From the NCBI GenBank assembly GCA_964370315.1, contig CAYJIS010000005.1, forward strand, positions 1-62,444: DNA of 62,444 nt, written 5' to 3'. A model generated the notes under the pieces. That model ran no database searches and was not told the DNA's origin. It saw only the letters and a program-made list of their open reading frames with translations. A program made the position numbers and the translations under genes. Position 1 is the stretch's first letter; each line of letters starts with the position of its first letter. Below are positions 45,266-54,189 of the stretch, piece after piece. Source of the DNA: CAYJFX01 sp964370315 (GTDB taxonomy: Bacteria; Spirochaetota; Spirochaetia; Treponematales; Treponemataceae).

Positions 45266-45283
45266 GTTTTAGAATCCAGTTAG

Positions 45284-45315
45284 CGTTAAAAAAGCCAATT
45301 ATGGCCTTTTTAACG
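45284..45315. terminator. Bidirectional terminator between HlyIII gene and guaB
   Basis: A 14-bp stem of CGTTAAAAAAGCCA (45284-45297) with TGGCCTTTTTAACG (45302-45315; one mismatch-tolerant pair), A/T runs built into both arms. Confidence 0.7.
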
Positions 45316-45317
45316 TA

Positions 45318-46823
45318 TTATTCTGCTCTCAAAGATGTATTCTTAACAACAACATCATGACTAGAACCTTCACTAATTGAGGCTTGTGAGACAAGAGTAA
45401 TTTTTGCTTTTTCTTGAAGCTCCTGAATACTCAAAGCCCCGCAATTACACATCGTGTGTCTAATCTTATTCATCGACATTGTAACATTATCATGAAGAGT
45501 CCCTGCATATGGCACATAAGAATCTACCCCTTCTTCAAAAGATAACTTTGTGCTACCACCCATATCGTAGCGCTGCCAGTTCCGGGCCCTATTTGAGCCT
45601 TCACCCCAGTATTCTTTTACATAATTTCCATTTATTATAAGTTTATTTGTTGGGCTTTCATCAAATCTTGCAAAATAACGACCAAGCATAACAAAGTCTG
45701 CACCCATTGCTAAGGCTAAAGTCATATGATAATCATGAACAATACCACCATCTGAGCAAATTGGAATATACACACCAGTTTTTTCAAAATATTCATCACG
45801 TGCTTTTGAAACTTCAATTGTTGCTGTTGCCTGCCCGCGACCTATTCCCTTTTGTTCTCGAGTAATACAAATAGAGCCTCCACCAATTCCAACTTTTATA
45901 AAATCGGCTCCAGCTTCAGCTAAAAACATAAAGCCTTCTTTATCTACAACATTTCCAGCTCCAATTTTTACTTCTTTTCCAAAGTTCTTTTTAACATCTG
46001 CAATTGTTTTTGATTGCCACTCAGAAAAACCTTCAGAAGAATCAATACATAAAACATCTACCCCAGCTTTTAACAAGGCAGGTACCCTTTCCATATAATC
46101 TCGTGTATTTATTCCTGCCCCAACGATATAACGTCGTTGTTCATCCAAGTTTTCCAATGGATACTCTTCATGGGCATCATAGTCTTTTCTAAATACAACC
46201 GATTTTAGACAACCATCTTTATCAATAATGGGTAGAGAGTTTACCTTGTGTTTCCAAATCAATTCATTGGCTTCACTGAGTCGGATACCATCTTTTCCTG
46301 TTACAAGATCTTTAAAAGGTGTCATATAGTCTTTGATTTTTTCATCTCCGCTTGTATGACTCAAACGAAAATCTCTGCTTGTTAAAATACCAAGAAGTTT
46401 CCCCTCAGCACTACCATCTTCAGTAATAGCAATAGTAGAGTGCCCCGTTTTTTCAGTTAAAGCAACAGCATCTGATAGGGTGTTTTCGGGAGAAAGGTTA
46501 GAATCTGATATTACAAAACCTGCTTTATGATTCTTTACCCTAGCAACCATTGCTGCCTGCTCTTCTATCGATTGAGAACCAAAAATAAATGAAACTCCAC
46601 CTTCTTTTGCCAAGGCAACAGCAAGCGTGTCATTTGAAACCGATTGCATAATTGCTGAAACAAGAGGAATATTCATTGTAAGAGAAGGTTCTTCGTTTTT
46701 ATTATATTTAACTAAGGGAGTTCTCATCAACACATTTGATGGAACACATTCACTTGATGAGTATCCAGGTACTAGCAAGTATTCAGAAAAAGTTCTTGAT
46801 GGTTGTTCGTAATAATAAGCCAT
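45318..46823 (-). CDS. guaB: IMP dehydrogenase
   Basis: 501 residues. Converts IMP to XMP, the first step of GMP synthesis. N-terminal barrel part (PLVSAIMQSVSNDTLAVALA), CBS pair (about 105-225), and the catalytic loop GIGGGSICITREQKG with C319; downstream ICSDGGIVHDYH and the flap RARNWQRYD. The N-terminal sequence (starting MAYYYEQPSRTF) marks the longer GuaB type rather than the E. coli type. Predicted leaderless, with a perfect consensus promoter. Confidence 0.95.
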   Translation of the reverse strand: MAYYYEQPSRTFSEYLLVPGYSSSECVPSNVLMRTPLVKYNKNEEPSLTMNIPLVSAIMQSVSNDTLAVALAKEGGVSFIFGSQSIEEQAAMVARVKNHKAGFVISDSNLSPENTLSDAVALTEKTGHSTIAITEDGSAEGKLLGILTSRDFRLSHTSGDEKIKDYMTPFKDLVTGKDGIRLSEANELIWKHKVNSLPIIDKDGCLKSVVFRKDYDAHEEYPLENLDEQRRYIVGAGINTRDYMERVPALLKAGVDVLCIDSSEGFSEWQSKTIADVKKNFGKEVKIGAGNVVDKEGFMFLAEAGADFIKVGIGGGSICITREQKGIGRGQATATIEVSKARDEYFEKTGVYIPICSDGGIVHDYHMTLALAMGADFVMLGRYFARFDESPTNKLIINGNYVKEYWGEGSNRARNWQRYDMGGSTKLSFEEGVDSYVPYAGTLHDNVTMSMNKIRHTMCNCGALSIQELQEKAKITLVSQASISEGSSHDVVVKNTSLRAE

Positions 46824-46828
46824 ATACC

Positions 46829-46857
46829 ATTATAAAGAACAGTATATAGCTTGTCAA
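46829..46857 (-). promoter_or_regulatory. Consensus leaderless-type promoter of guaB
   Basis: On the minus strand a perfect TTGACA (46852-46857), 17 bp, and a perfect TATAAT (46829-46834). Only 5 nt lie between the -10 and the ATG; no Shine-Dalgarno. Confidence 0.75.
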
Positions 46858-46864
46858 TATGATT

Positions 46865-48193
46865 TTAGAATCTATACAAAGCACTTACGCCAAAAGTTGC
46901 GTCTGTAAATAATCCTTCTAGAGATTCTATGTTGATATCAAGATAAAAATCCTCAGCAAGCACAAAACCAACTCCAAAGCCAGCTAGAAAAGTAGTTGTC
47001 AAGTGAAAATCATATTCTTCAGTAATCACCTTAGTTGCGGCAATTTCTGTGGTTATATCGGTAGAATCCCAATTTAAGCCATAAGAAAGCCCCCCTCGAA
47101 ACTCAACCCAATCGGTAGGTTTTATTGAGATTCCAATATTAAGGCCTGCGTATGTGTCATATGAGTTTACAACGCGCTTATCATTTGGGTTTGTAGTAGT
47201 TGATGTTCCCATTTCATCCACCCTTATAACAGAACTCACCGTATCTGCTCTCCTTGCATAATCAAAGCCAACATAGGGTTCTGCCAATACAAGAATTTTC
47301 TCTTTAAACCATGCAAGAGACGCTCCACCATCAATACCAATTGTATAGTTTTTTCTATCATCAAAAATGGCAGTAATCCGCGTTGTGTCATTTCCTAAAA
47401 CAGTTTCATAGCTTTCAACGGGGTTTCCTAAAGAATGAACATCTACACCAACATTTATCCCTGTTCTAAGAGTTACCAGTGGTCCAAAAGACACTGGGAA
47501 CTCAATTTGGGGAAACGCAAAAAAAGTAACCGCATTTTTTTGCTCTGTTACCGTTGTGGCACCATCCGAATCAACATATGAATCTGTCACGTTTGTTGTT
47601 CGATCATATATTCCACCAATTGTAGAATAAAAATTAAAGAGATCTTGAACCCTGTATGAAACACCAACCTCATATTCTTCTTTTGTATTTTTTGTGCCAG
47701 CTACAAGCTGAGCATCTTCAATTGTGTCTGTTTCGTTTCCCGTTTTAGAAGTTCGCGAATGGATGCCAAAGTTATTCCATCCAAAGGCAATTCTTGCATT
47801 GTATGTTGAATCATCCGTTCTGGTATTACTGGTTTCTGTTGCTATATTGTTCTGTGATTGCTCGTCTCTAAATGCATTTATTTTATAGTCAATAATTGCA
47901 CCAAAAGCCATAAATTCACCTATTGGGAAAGCGCCAACACCTTGTAGAATTGGACTATACGTAACACCTCCATTTCCTATATAGCCTGTCGCAAAAAATG
48001 GGCGGGCAATATCTACAATGCCTTTTGCGTGAATACTGTCTGCCTCTGTGCCCATAGTAAACATAGTAGACTGTCTAGCAGCCGAACTTGTAAAACCCGT
48101 CCGTGGGTCCACAGAAAAATTAGATATCGTTGGGTCTGCAAATAGCATACTCACTGACATCATACAAATTAATACTAATAAAAGGTTTTTCAT
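46865..48193 (-). CDS. Predicted outer-membrane beta-barrel protein
   Basis: 442 residues. Signal peptide (MKNLLLVLICMMSVSMLFADP), then alternating amphipathic beta-strands with aromatic girdles, ending in Phe (GVSALYRF), the usual barrel terminus. No named family is recognised. Strand-rich, low-cysteine composition and the final Phe support outer-membrane insertion. GGAGG lies upstream of the ATG. Transcribed alone, upstream of guaB but with guaB's own promoter between them. Confidence 0.7.
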   Translation of the reverse strand: MKNLLLVLICMMSVSMLFADPTISNFSVDPRTGFTSSAARQSTMFTMGTEADSIHAKGIVDIARPFFATGYIGNGGVTYSPILQGVGAFPIGEFMAFGAIIDYKINAFRDEQSQNNIATETSNTRTDDSTYNARIAFGWNNFGIHSRTSKTGNETDTIEDAQLVAGTKNTKEEYEVGVSYRVQDLFNFYSTIGGIYDRTTNVTDSYVDSDGATTVTEQKNAVTFFAFPQIEFPVSFGPLVTLRTGINVGVDVHSLGNPVESYETVLGNDTTRITAIFDDRKNYTIGIDGGASLAWFKEKILVLAEPYVGFDYARRADTVSSVIRVDEMGTSTTTNPNDKRVVNSYDTYAGLNIGISIKPTDWVEFRGGLSYGLNWDSTDITTEIAATKVITEEYDFHLTTTFLAGFGVGFVLAEDFYLDINIESLEGLFTDATFGVSALYRF

Positions 48194-48320
48194 TTGATAT
48201 CCTCCAGTTCTGCTGAATAAAATTACATACAGTGCTTAATTACACTATAAATGAGTTTTTTCAATACGTCAAGTAAACATCTGTTTGATTTTGAACATTT
48301 ATTTTTTAATTAAATAAAAT

Positions 48321-48349
48321 TTGACAAAATCCTTCTTATGCAATAAAAT
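48321..48349 (+). promoter_or_regulatory. Leaderless-type promoter of the gntR gene
   Basis: A perfect TTGACA (48321-48326), 17 bp, TAAAAT (48344-48349), then 7 nt to the ATG at 48357. Confidence 0.65.
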
Positions 48350-48356
48350 ATTTATA

Positions 48357-49100
48357 ATGGAAATAGACAAATTTAGCAGCACTCCTTTATATATTCAAAT
48401 CTGTGATCTCATACAAAATAAAATTAAAGCAGGGGAATACTCAACGAATCAGCTACTGCCTAGTGAAATGGACATTCAAAAACAGTACTCGGTAAGTAGA
48501 ATTACAGCTAGAAAAGCATACAATATTCTAATGAAACAAGGCATAGTTCGTGGCGTTCGTGGAAAGGGAACATATGTAAATGATCTCTATGAAAAAGACT
48601 GGACATGGATGAATCACTTTTCAAGAGAGGTACTTAGCCAAGGGCGAATCCCCTCCTCTATAGTTATTAACTACAAAGAAATAACTGTAGATGAAGAGAT
48701 TGCTAACATTTTAGAAATTGAACCACAGTCTAAAGTACATTATTTTAATCGAGTTCGCTGTATAGACAATACGCCCATTTGGTTAACAAAGTCATATATA
48801 CCTGTAAAGCAAGCAGAAGCACTTAGTGAAAGAAACCTTTCAAAAGAAGGCTGCGCCCAATCACTTTTTTTTGTCTTAGAGCATGATTTTAATGTAAACT
48901 TTGATGCTGGAAAAACGGTAGGCTACATTGGTTCAATAACAAAAAAGGACCTCTCTATATTAGATTTTGAAGAAACATATCCAATTGGACAAATTGAAAA
49001 AGTTGGTTTTTTATCTCGCACAATACAAGGCTTCCCAATCGTTTATGAAGCAACTATATTCAAACAAAAAATTGTAAAAGAAAAAAAAACTCTCCTATAA
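48357..49100 (+). CDS. GntR/HutC-family transcription regulator
   Basis: 247 residues. Winged HTH (about 10-70: LYIQICDLIQNKIKAGEYS, LLPSEMDIQKQYSVSRITARKAYNIL, GKGTYV) and a UTRA ligand domain (about 90-240). Start at 48357 because the family homology begins there (MEIDKFSSTPLYIQ) and the TTG at 48321 is the promoter -35. It faces the sugar ABC operon and probably represses it, releasing on binding a sugar or sugar phosphate; inferred from position. Confidence 0.88.
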   Translation: MEIDKFSSTPLYIQICDLIQNKIKAGEYSTNQLLPSEMDIQKQYSVSRITARKAYNILMKQGIVRGVRGKGTYVNDLYEKDWTWMNHFSREVLSQGRIPSSIVINYKEITVDEEIANILEIEPQSKVHYFNRVRCIDNTPIWLTKSYIPVKQAEALSERNLSKEGCAQSLFFVLEHDFNVNFDAGKTVGYIGSITKKDLSILDFEETYPIGQIEKVGFLSRTIQGFPIVYEATIFKQKIVKEKKTLL

Positions 49101-49128
49101 CATAAAAAGAAGAATTACTCGTTTTTGC

Positions 49129-49170
49129 ATAAAAAAAGAACACCAACAATCTCTTGAGATTAATGGTGTT
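49129..49170 (-). terminator. Sugar ABC operon terminator
   Basis: GAACACCA (49137-49144) pairs with TGGTGTTC (49163-49170), with an inner AATCTC/GAGATT stem. On the minus strand a T run follows. Confidence 0.75.
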
Positions 49171-49193
49171 CCCTTCCTAATTTTTATTGATAT

Positions 49194-50216
49194 TTATTTT
49201 GTTTTACTAGTCCCGTAAGTCATAGACAATGCGAGTACTAATACTGCACCTTTTACAAAGTCTTGCATATAATATGGAACATTCATCATAGTTAGCCCGT
49301 TTAACAAAATACCCATAAGTACAGCTCCGACAAAGGTACCAATAATATTAGGCTTACCTTGTCCTAGCACAGAAAAACCAATATAAGAAGCTGCAACCGC
49401 GTCCATCAAAAGTGCTGCACCTGCATTTATTTCGCCTGAGCCAACTCGAGCAACTAATAAAATACCACCCAAAGAAGCAAAAAAACCTGAAAGTGCATAT
49501 GACAGCACTCTGTATTTTACTACGGGAACCCCAGACAAGCGAGTTGCCTCTCTATTCCCCCCAGTCATATACAGGAATCGACCATACTTTGTATAATTCA
49601 AGAAAACATGTGCCATCACCATAATTACTAATACAATTATTACTGGAGTAGGGATTCCTAAAATAGTTCCTTGTCCAATTTTTAATAGGAAAGGACTAAC
49701 TTCACCTGGTGCAAGTGTTCCATCCACCATCGCCATATTTTTATAAATTGAATAACCTTGTGTAAATGTATACAATATACCTTGGAAAACAAATAGAGAT
49801 GATAATGCTGCTAAGATATCTGGAATCTTCAATTTTTCAATTAACAAAGAATTCCAAAGACCAATACCTACACCTACAACTATTGGGATAAGAATTGCAA
49901 TCCCCAAAGGTAAATCCCACCAAATCATACTTGCTGCACACAATAAAGTTGTAAAACCTGTGTTAGACCCTACAGAAATATCAAAACCACCTGTAGTTGC
50001 TGAAAAAGTAACCCCTATTGCCATCAACGTGACAACACAAACAGACCTTAATACATCTCCAATATTTGTAATTGTAAGAAAATATGGTGTTTGAAAAGAG
50101 AAGAATATTAATGCAACTAACAGCGCAAGAAGCGTTCCATATTTATATGAAATCGATAAAATTAAATCTTTTGCACTTGATGCGTTACTACTATTTTTGT
50201 TTAACGTTTTATCCAT
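49194..50216 (-). CDS. Sugar ABC transporter permease (RbsC-like)
   Basis: 340 residues, eight to ten membrane helices, family BPD_transp_2. Typical segments are ATTGGFDISVGSNTGFTTLLCA, LKIPDILAALSSLFVFQGI and the ARVGSGEINAGAALLMDAVAASYIG region. Transports a simple sugar with the upstream ATPase and binding proteins. Overlaps the ATPase gene by 8 nt. Last gene of the operon. Confidence 0.92.
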   Translation of the reverse strand: MDKTLNKNSSNASSAKDLILSISYKYGTLLALLVALIFFSFQTPYFLTITNIGDVLRSVCVVTLMAIGVTFSATTGGFDISVGSNTGFTTLLCAASMIWWDLPLGIAILIPIVVGVGIGLWNSLLIEKLKIPDILAALSSLFVFQGILYTFTQGYSIYKNMAMVDGTLAPGEVSPFLLKIGQGTILGIPTPVIIVLVIMVMAHVFLNYTKYGRFLYMTGGNREATRLSGVPVVKYRVLSYALSGFFASLGGILLVARVGSGEINAGAALLMDAVAASYIGFSVLGQGKPNIIGTFVGAVLMGILLNGLTMMNVPYYMQDFVKGAVLVLALSMTYGTSKTK

Positions 50217-51723
50217 TATCTGTTCCTCCTGTACAATAAAATAATATACGTTCTAGGTTCATGTCTTCTCGAGACATTTCCTTCACTATTTTCCCATCAT
50301 AGAGGACTAAGACTCTGTCTGCAATGCCCTCTATCTCTTCTATCTCATTTGATAAATAAATTATACTTTTTTTCTTTTTTACAAGTTCACCGACGAGTTT
50401 AAAAATTTCTGTTTTACTGCCAACATCAACGCCTTTTGTGGGCTCATCCATTAAGTAAACATCTGCATCTTTTATTAACCATTTCCCTACTGCTATTTTT
50501 TGTTGGTTTCCACCTGACAAGTTTTTAACAAATTGATCTATGGATGGTGTTTTTACCGCTAGGTCTTGAACCATTTTTAATGATGCATCCTTTTCTTTTT
50601 TTTCATCTACAAAACCATACGTACTAAATCCAGTAAGATTTGCAACAGTAAGGTTTCTTGTTACGTTTTCGTCGACTAAAACACCTTCTTTTCTCCTCTC
50701 TTCAGGAACCAAAGCAATACCATTCATTACAGCATGATAAGGTGATTTATTGTCTATTTTTTTACCCTTGTAATATAGTGAACCCTCAGACATTGGCTCT
50801 GCCCCGAAAACAATCTTTGAAAGTTCCGTTTTTCCGGCTCCTACAAGACCTGCAATACCAAGAATCTCACCCTCCCGAATAGAAAAAGAAACTCCATTTA
50901 CCTTATTTTGATAATATACGTTCTCTACACGAAAAATCTCATCTCCAAGTGTAACAGTTTCCTTCGGAAATTCTTTTATAAAATTTTCTCCTACCATGTT
51001 TTGAATGATATTTTGGCGTGATGTTTCTTTTGTTGCTACAGTATTAACTACTTTACCATTTTTCATCACTGTCACAGAATCACTGATTTCTATAACTTCA
51101 TTTAGACGATGGGAAATATATATTATTCCAACCCCTTTATTTTTTAACCTATTTACTAACTCAAATAATTTATCTATTTCTCGCTTTGATAGTGGTGCAG
51201 TTGGTTCATCTAATATTAAAAATTTTATTTCCATTGAAATTGCTCTCGCAATTAATACAAGCTGCTTATCTGCCAAGGTTAAATCATTGACAAGTTTTTT
51301 TTCATCTATGCTTACTTGCATTTCTTCAAAAATTTTCTTTGCCCTATCAAATGTTTTTTTCCAATTTATAAATCTTTTCTTTTTATCTAATGCAAGTTCA
51401 TCAATAAAAATATTTTCTGCTACTGTTAAATAAGGAACTAAGGATGTGTCCACTTCTTGATAAACACACATAATCCCATTTTGTTTAGCTTCAATGGGGT
51501 TTGTCATTTTACAGTCAACGCCATCTACACTAATTTCACCTTCGTAATCATCATAAACACCCGATAAAATTTTCATCAATGTTGATTTTCCTGCACCATT
51601 TGCACCTACAATAGCTGCTACTTTTTGTTTTTGTGCAGAAAAACTAACTTCATCTAATGCTTTTACGCCGGGAAAACTCTTTGATATATTTTTCATTATC
51701 AAATCATATTTAGATTCGCTCAT
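50209..51723 (-). CDS. Sugar ABC transporter ATPase (RbsA/MglA-like)
   Basis: 504 residues, two ABC domains in one chain. Domain 1: Walker A GANGAGKSTLMK, Walker B LILDEPTAPLS. Domain 2: LVGAGKTELSKIV, signature LSGGNQQKIAVGKW, YLMDEPTKGVDVG. The usual LSGGxxQ of domain 1 is changed (LTLADKQLV), as in many RbsA-type proteins. ATG 51723 with GGGGGA upstream is preferred over 51741. The sugar is not identified. Confidence 0.92.
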   Translation of the reverse strand: MSESKYDLIMKNISKSFPGVKALDEVSFSAQKQKVAAIVGANGAGKSTLMKILSGVYDDYEGEISVDGVDCKMTNPIEAKQNGIMCVYQEVDTSLVPYLTVAENIFIDELALDKKKRFINWKKTFDRAKKIFEEMQVSIDEKKLVNDLTLADKQLVLIARAISMEIKFLILDEPTAPLSKREIDKLFELVNRLKNKGVGIIYISHRLNEVIEISDSVTVMKNGKVVNTVATKETSRQNIIQNMVGENFIKEFPKETVTLGDEIFRVENVYYQNKVNGVSFSIREGEILGIAGLVGAGKTELSKIVFGAEPMSEGSLYYKGKKIDNKSPYHAVMNGIALVPEERRKEGVLVDENVTRNLTVANLTGFSTYGFVDEKKEKDASLKMVQDLAVKTPSIDQFVKNLSGGNQQKIAVGKWLIKDADVYLMDEPTKGVDVGSKTEIFKLVGELVKKKKSIIYLSNEIEEIEGIADRVLVLYDGKIVKEMSREDMNLERILFYCTGGTDNG

Positions 51724-51778
51724 TTTTCCCCCAAAATACATATGGATAAAGTAAATTTAACCATATGTATTTGATAGT

Positions 51779-52885
51779 TTAATTTTGTACCATTTCTCTC
51801 ATCCAAGGTGTCCAAAAGTTATTATCAACACCCCAGTCAGGAACATATTCACTAAGATCAGCCATGGTTACAGGAGTAGAAGGCAAATCACTTTTCTTAA
51901 CAATTGCAGGTGAAAAAGAATAGTATTGTGGAACAAATTCGCCACCAAGCTTCATAAGTGCCATACGTACACAAACCTCTGCTGTCATTGCAGCATCTAC
52001 GCCTGCAGAAGCTGTATATGGGTTATTAGGATCTTGCAACATTTGCAGTGTTTCATCTGAAACATCCATCCCATACACAGGTATTTCGTCAGCTCGGCCA
52101 GCTTCCATTATAGCTCTAGAAGCACCTTTTGCCCATTCTTCCCAACCACACCAAACAGCAGTTAAGTCATCTTCCCCAGGAAATTGTTTTAAGATAGCTT
52201 CCATTTTTGTTTGTGAATCAAGTGCTGTACTAGCAGAAACAGGACCAAACGTTGCAACCTCTTTTATATTAGGATATTTATGTGTTAATATTGTTTGATA
52301 CATTAATGATCTTCTTTCTTGAGGTAAGAAACCAGCAGCAAAAGCACGAACAACTTGTCCTTGTCCATTAATATCTTCTCCCATAGCTTTTACTGTCATC
52401 AAGCCTAGCATAAAGTCATCTTGATCAACAGTAGGAACTTCAGGCATACCTAAATCTACTTCTTTAGCAACAACAGGAATCCCTGCATCTAAAGCTTTTT
52501 GAATAGTCGGTCTTAACGCATCTGCTCTACCATGGCTAATTATAATTGCGTCAACTCTTTGGTTAATGGCAGCATCGATATAAGAAATCATACGATCTTG
52601 ACTTCCTGCAGCATCTGAAACAATTGGGGTTATCCCTAAAGCTTCGCACTGTCTTCTAAATCCTGCGATAAACTGTGATGCATATGTACCTGCCCCAGTT
52701 TCATATACTAGCGTAAATTTTAAATCCTCTTTTTCGATTGGATTTCCAGCTGTTGTTGTTTGTGAAGTAGTGGCTGTTGAGGCCTCTTCTTTTTGTGCTT
52801 CTACAACGGTAGAAGCATCATTGTTGCTGCATGCTAAAAAAGCAAACACAGCCATAGCAATTAATGCTATAGTTACTTTTTTCAT
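51779..52885 (-). CDS. Sugar-binding lipoprotein, copy 2
   Basis: 368 residues. Lipoprotein signal with C19 (FAFLACSNN), then a family 1/4 periplasmic-binding domain (LVYETGAGTYASQFIAGFRRQCEALGITPIVSDAAGSQD, AINQRVDAIIISHGRADA, GWEEWAKGASRAIM). Closely related to the gene before it, and its first 87 coding nt are identical to that gene's. Follows it by 24 nt. Presumably delivers sugar to the same permease, perhaps with a different ligand preference. Confidence 0.9.
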   Translation of the reverse strand: MKKVTIALIAMAVFAFLACSNNDASTVVEAQKEEASTATTSQTTTAGNPIEKEDLKFTLVYETGAGTYASQFIAGFRRQCEALGITPIVSDAAGSQDRMISYIDAAINQRVDAIIISHGRADALRPTIQKALDAGIPVVAKEVDLGMPEVPTVDQDDFMLGLMTVKAMGEDINGQGQVVRAFAAGFLPQERRSLMYQTILTHKYPNIKEVATFGPVSASTALDSQTKMEAILKQFPGEDDLTAVWCGWEEWAKGASRAIMEAGRADEIPVYGMDVSDETLQMLQDPNNPYTASAGVDAAMTAEVCVRMALMKLGGEFVPQYYSFSPAIVKKSDLPSTPVTMADLSEYVPDWGVDNNFWTPWMREMVQN

Positions 52886-52896
52886 TTTCTTCTCCT
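52800..52896 (-). repeat. 97-bp perfect direct repeat, copy B
   Basis: Identical to 53928-54024 (offset 1,128 bp). Covers the ribosome binding site, signal peptide and first mature residues of the binding protein. Confidence 0.95.
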
Positions 52897-52909
52897 CTAA
52901 AATGATATA

Positions 52910-54013
52910 CTAATTTGAAGCAAGGAGCTCCATCCACTCATATTTAAAATCTTCATTTTTTCCCCACGTAGGAACAAACTCGACGAGCTCCCCTGTAGTA
53001 ATTGTCCTATCTTTTGGTAAATCAGATTTTTTCACAAGTGTTCCTGAAAACGAGTAAAAATCTGGCACAAATTCTCCTGCTAATTTACCCAATGCCATTC
53101 TTGTACAAACTTCAGCCATCATTGGAATATCAATTGCAGAAGTTGCTGCATACGGATTGTTTGGATCTTGTAGCATTTGTAATAGCTCATCAGACATATC
53201 AGTCGAATATACTTTTATTTCATCGGAACGTCCCGAATCCATTATCGCTTTAGCAGCTCCTTTAGCCCAGTCTTCCCAACCACACCAAACAGCAGCAATT
53301 TCTCCTTTTGCTGGGTATTGCTTTAATATAGCTTCCATCTTTGTTTGCGAATCAAGAGCTGTGCTTGCAGAAACGGGACCAAATTCTGCAACTTCAATAA
53401 TTTTTGGATATCGTGATAAATACAGCTTTGACATATCATATCGTCTTTCTTGAGGAACAAACCCCGGGGCAAAACCTCTAACCAAATTACCTTCACCATT
53501 GATATCAGCAACCATTTGCTTAACGGACAACAATGCCAATAGATAATCGTCTTGATCAACTGTTGGTACGCCTTCGATACCTAAATCAACATCTTTTGCT
53601 ATAACCGTAATCCCAGCATCTAATGCCCGCAAGACACCTGGTGTCAAAGCATCGGCTCTACCATTATTAAGTATTATTGCATCTACTCTTTGATTTACAG
53701 CAGCATCAAGCATTGAAACCATCTTATCAATACTACCCGCGGCATCTGATACTATCGGTGTTATACCTAGGGCTTTACTTTCTCTATTAAACCCCGCCAC
53801 AAATTGTGCTCCAGAAGTTCCTGTCGCTGTTTCGCAAATTAACATAAATCGCAATTTTTTTCCAGCTATAGAACTAGGAATAGCCACCTCTCCTTCTTGA
53901 GTTGCTTCAGTTGGTACACTTATCTCCTCTACAACGGTAGAAGCATCATTGTTGCTGCATGCTAAAAAAGCAAACACAGCCATAGCAATTAATGCTATAG
54001 TTACTTTTTTCAT
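52910..54013 (-). CDS. Sugar-binding lipoprotein, copy 1
   Basis: 367 residues. Same lipoprotein signal (C19) and periplasmic-binding fold as copy 2 (AAVNQRVDAIILNNGRADA, GPVSASTALDSQTKMEAI shared exactly). Outside the shared leader the two differ steadily, so it is not a fresh whole-gene duplicate. First gene of the operon, under a TTGACA/TATTAT promoter with a leader of about 50 nt and AAAGGAGAAG. Ligand unknown. Confidence 0.9.
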   Translation of the reverse strand: MKKVTIALIAMAVFAFLACSNNDASTVVEEISVPTEATQEGEVAIPSSIAGKKLRFMLICETATGTSGAQFVAGFNRESKALGITPIVSDAAGSIDKMVSMLDAAVNQRVDAIILNNGRADALTPGVLRALDAGITVIAKDVDLGIEGVPTVDQDDYLLALLSVKQMVADINGEGNLVRGFAPGFVPQERRYDMSKLYLSRYPKIIEVAEFGPVSASTALDSQTKMEAILKQYPAKGEIAAVWCGWEDWAKGAAKAIMDSGRSDEIKVYSTDMSDELLQMLQDPNNPYAATSAIDIPMMAEVCTRMALGKLAGEFVPDFYSFSGTLVKKSDLPKDRTITTGELVEFVPTWGKNEDFKYEWMELLASN

Positions 54014-54024
54014 TTTCTTCTCCT
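53928..54024 (-). repeat. 97-bp perfect direct repeat, copy A
   Basis: Identical to 52800-52896; see that entry. Confidence 0.95.
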
Positions 54025-54070
54025 TTAAAAATGATATAGTAATTTAGTATAAATTAAATAACATAACAAT

Positions 54071-54099
54071 ATAATACAACACAACCCAGCACCTGTCAA
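54071..54099 (-). promoter_or_regulatory. Sugar ABC operon promoter
   Basis: On the minus strand TTGACA (54094-54099), 17 bp, TATTAT (54071-54076). An ATTTA...TAAAT dyad in the leader may bind the GntR regulator. Confidence 0.6.
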
Positions 54100-54154
54100 C
54101 AAAAATTTACTTCAATTAAGTCTTTTGGCCTATCAAAAATTACCCCTTTCATCC

Positions 54155-54183
54155 TTGCAAAAAAGCATACATTTTGCTACAAT
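54155..54183 (+). promoter_or_regulatory. Leaderless-type promoter of lysC
   Basis: TTGCAA (54155-54160), 17 bp, extended -10 TGC-TACAAT (-10 at 54178-54183), then 6 nt to ATG 54190. With no leader there is no room for a lysine riboswitch or attenuator. Confidence 0.65.
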
Positions 54184-54189
54184 AAAAGC

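Noticed and set aside
48321..48356. TTG start of a longer gntR reading frame
   Set aside because: The TTG is the first three bases of the TTGACA -35 hexamer, and family homology starts at the ATG 48357.
54184..54189. Lysine riboswitch upstream of lysC
   Set aside because: Only 6 nt separate the -10 from the start codon, and no structured leader exists.
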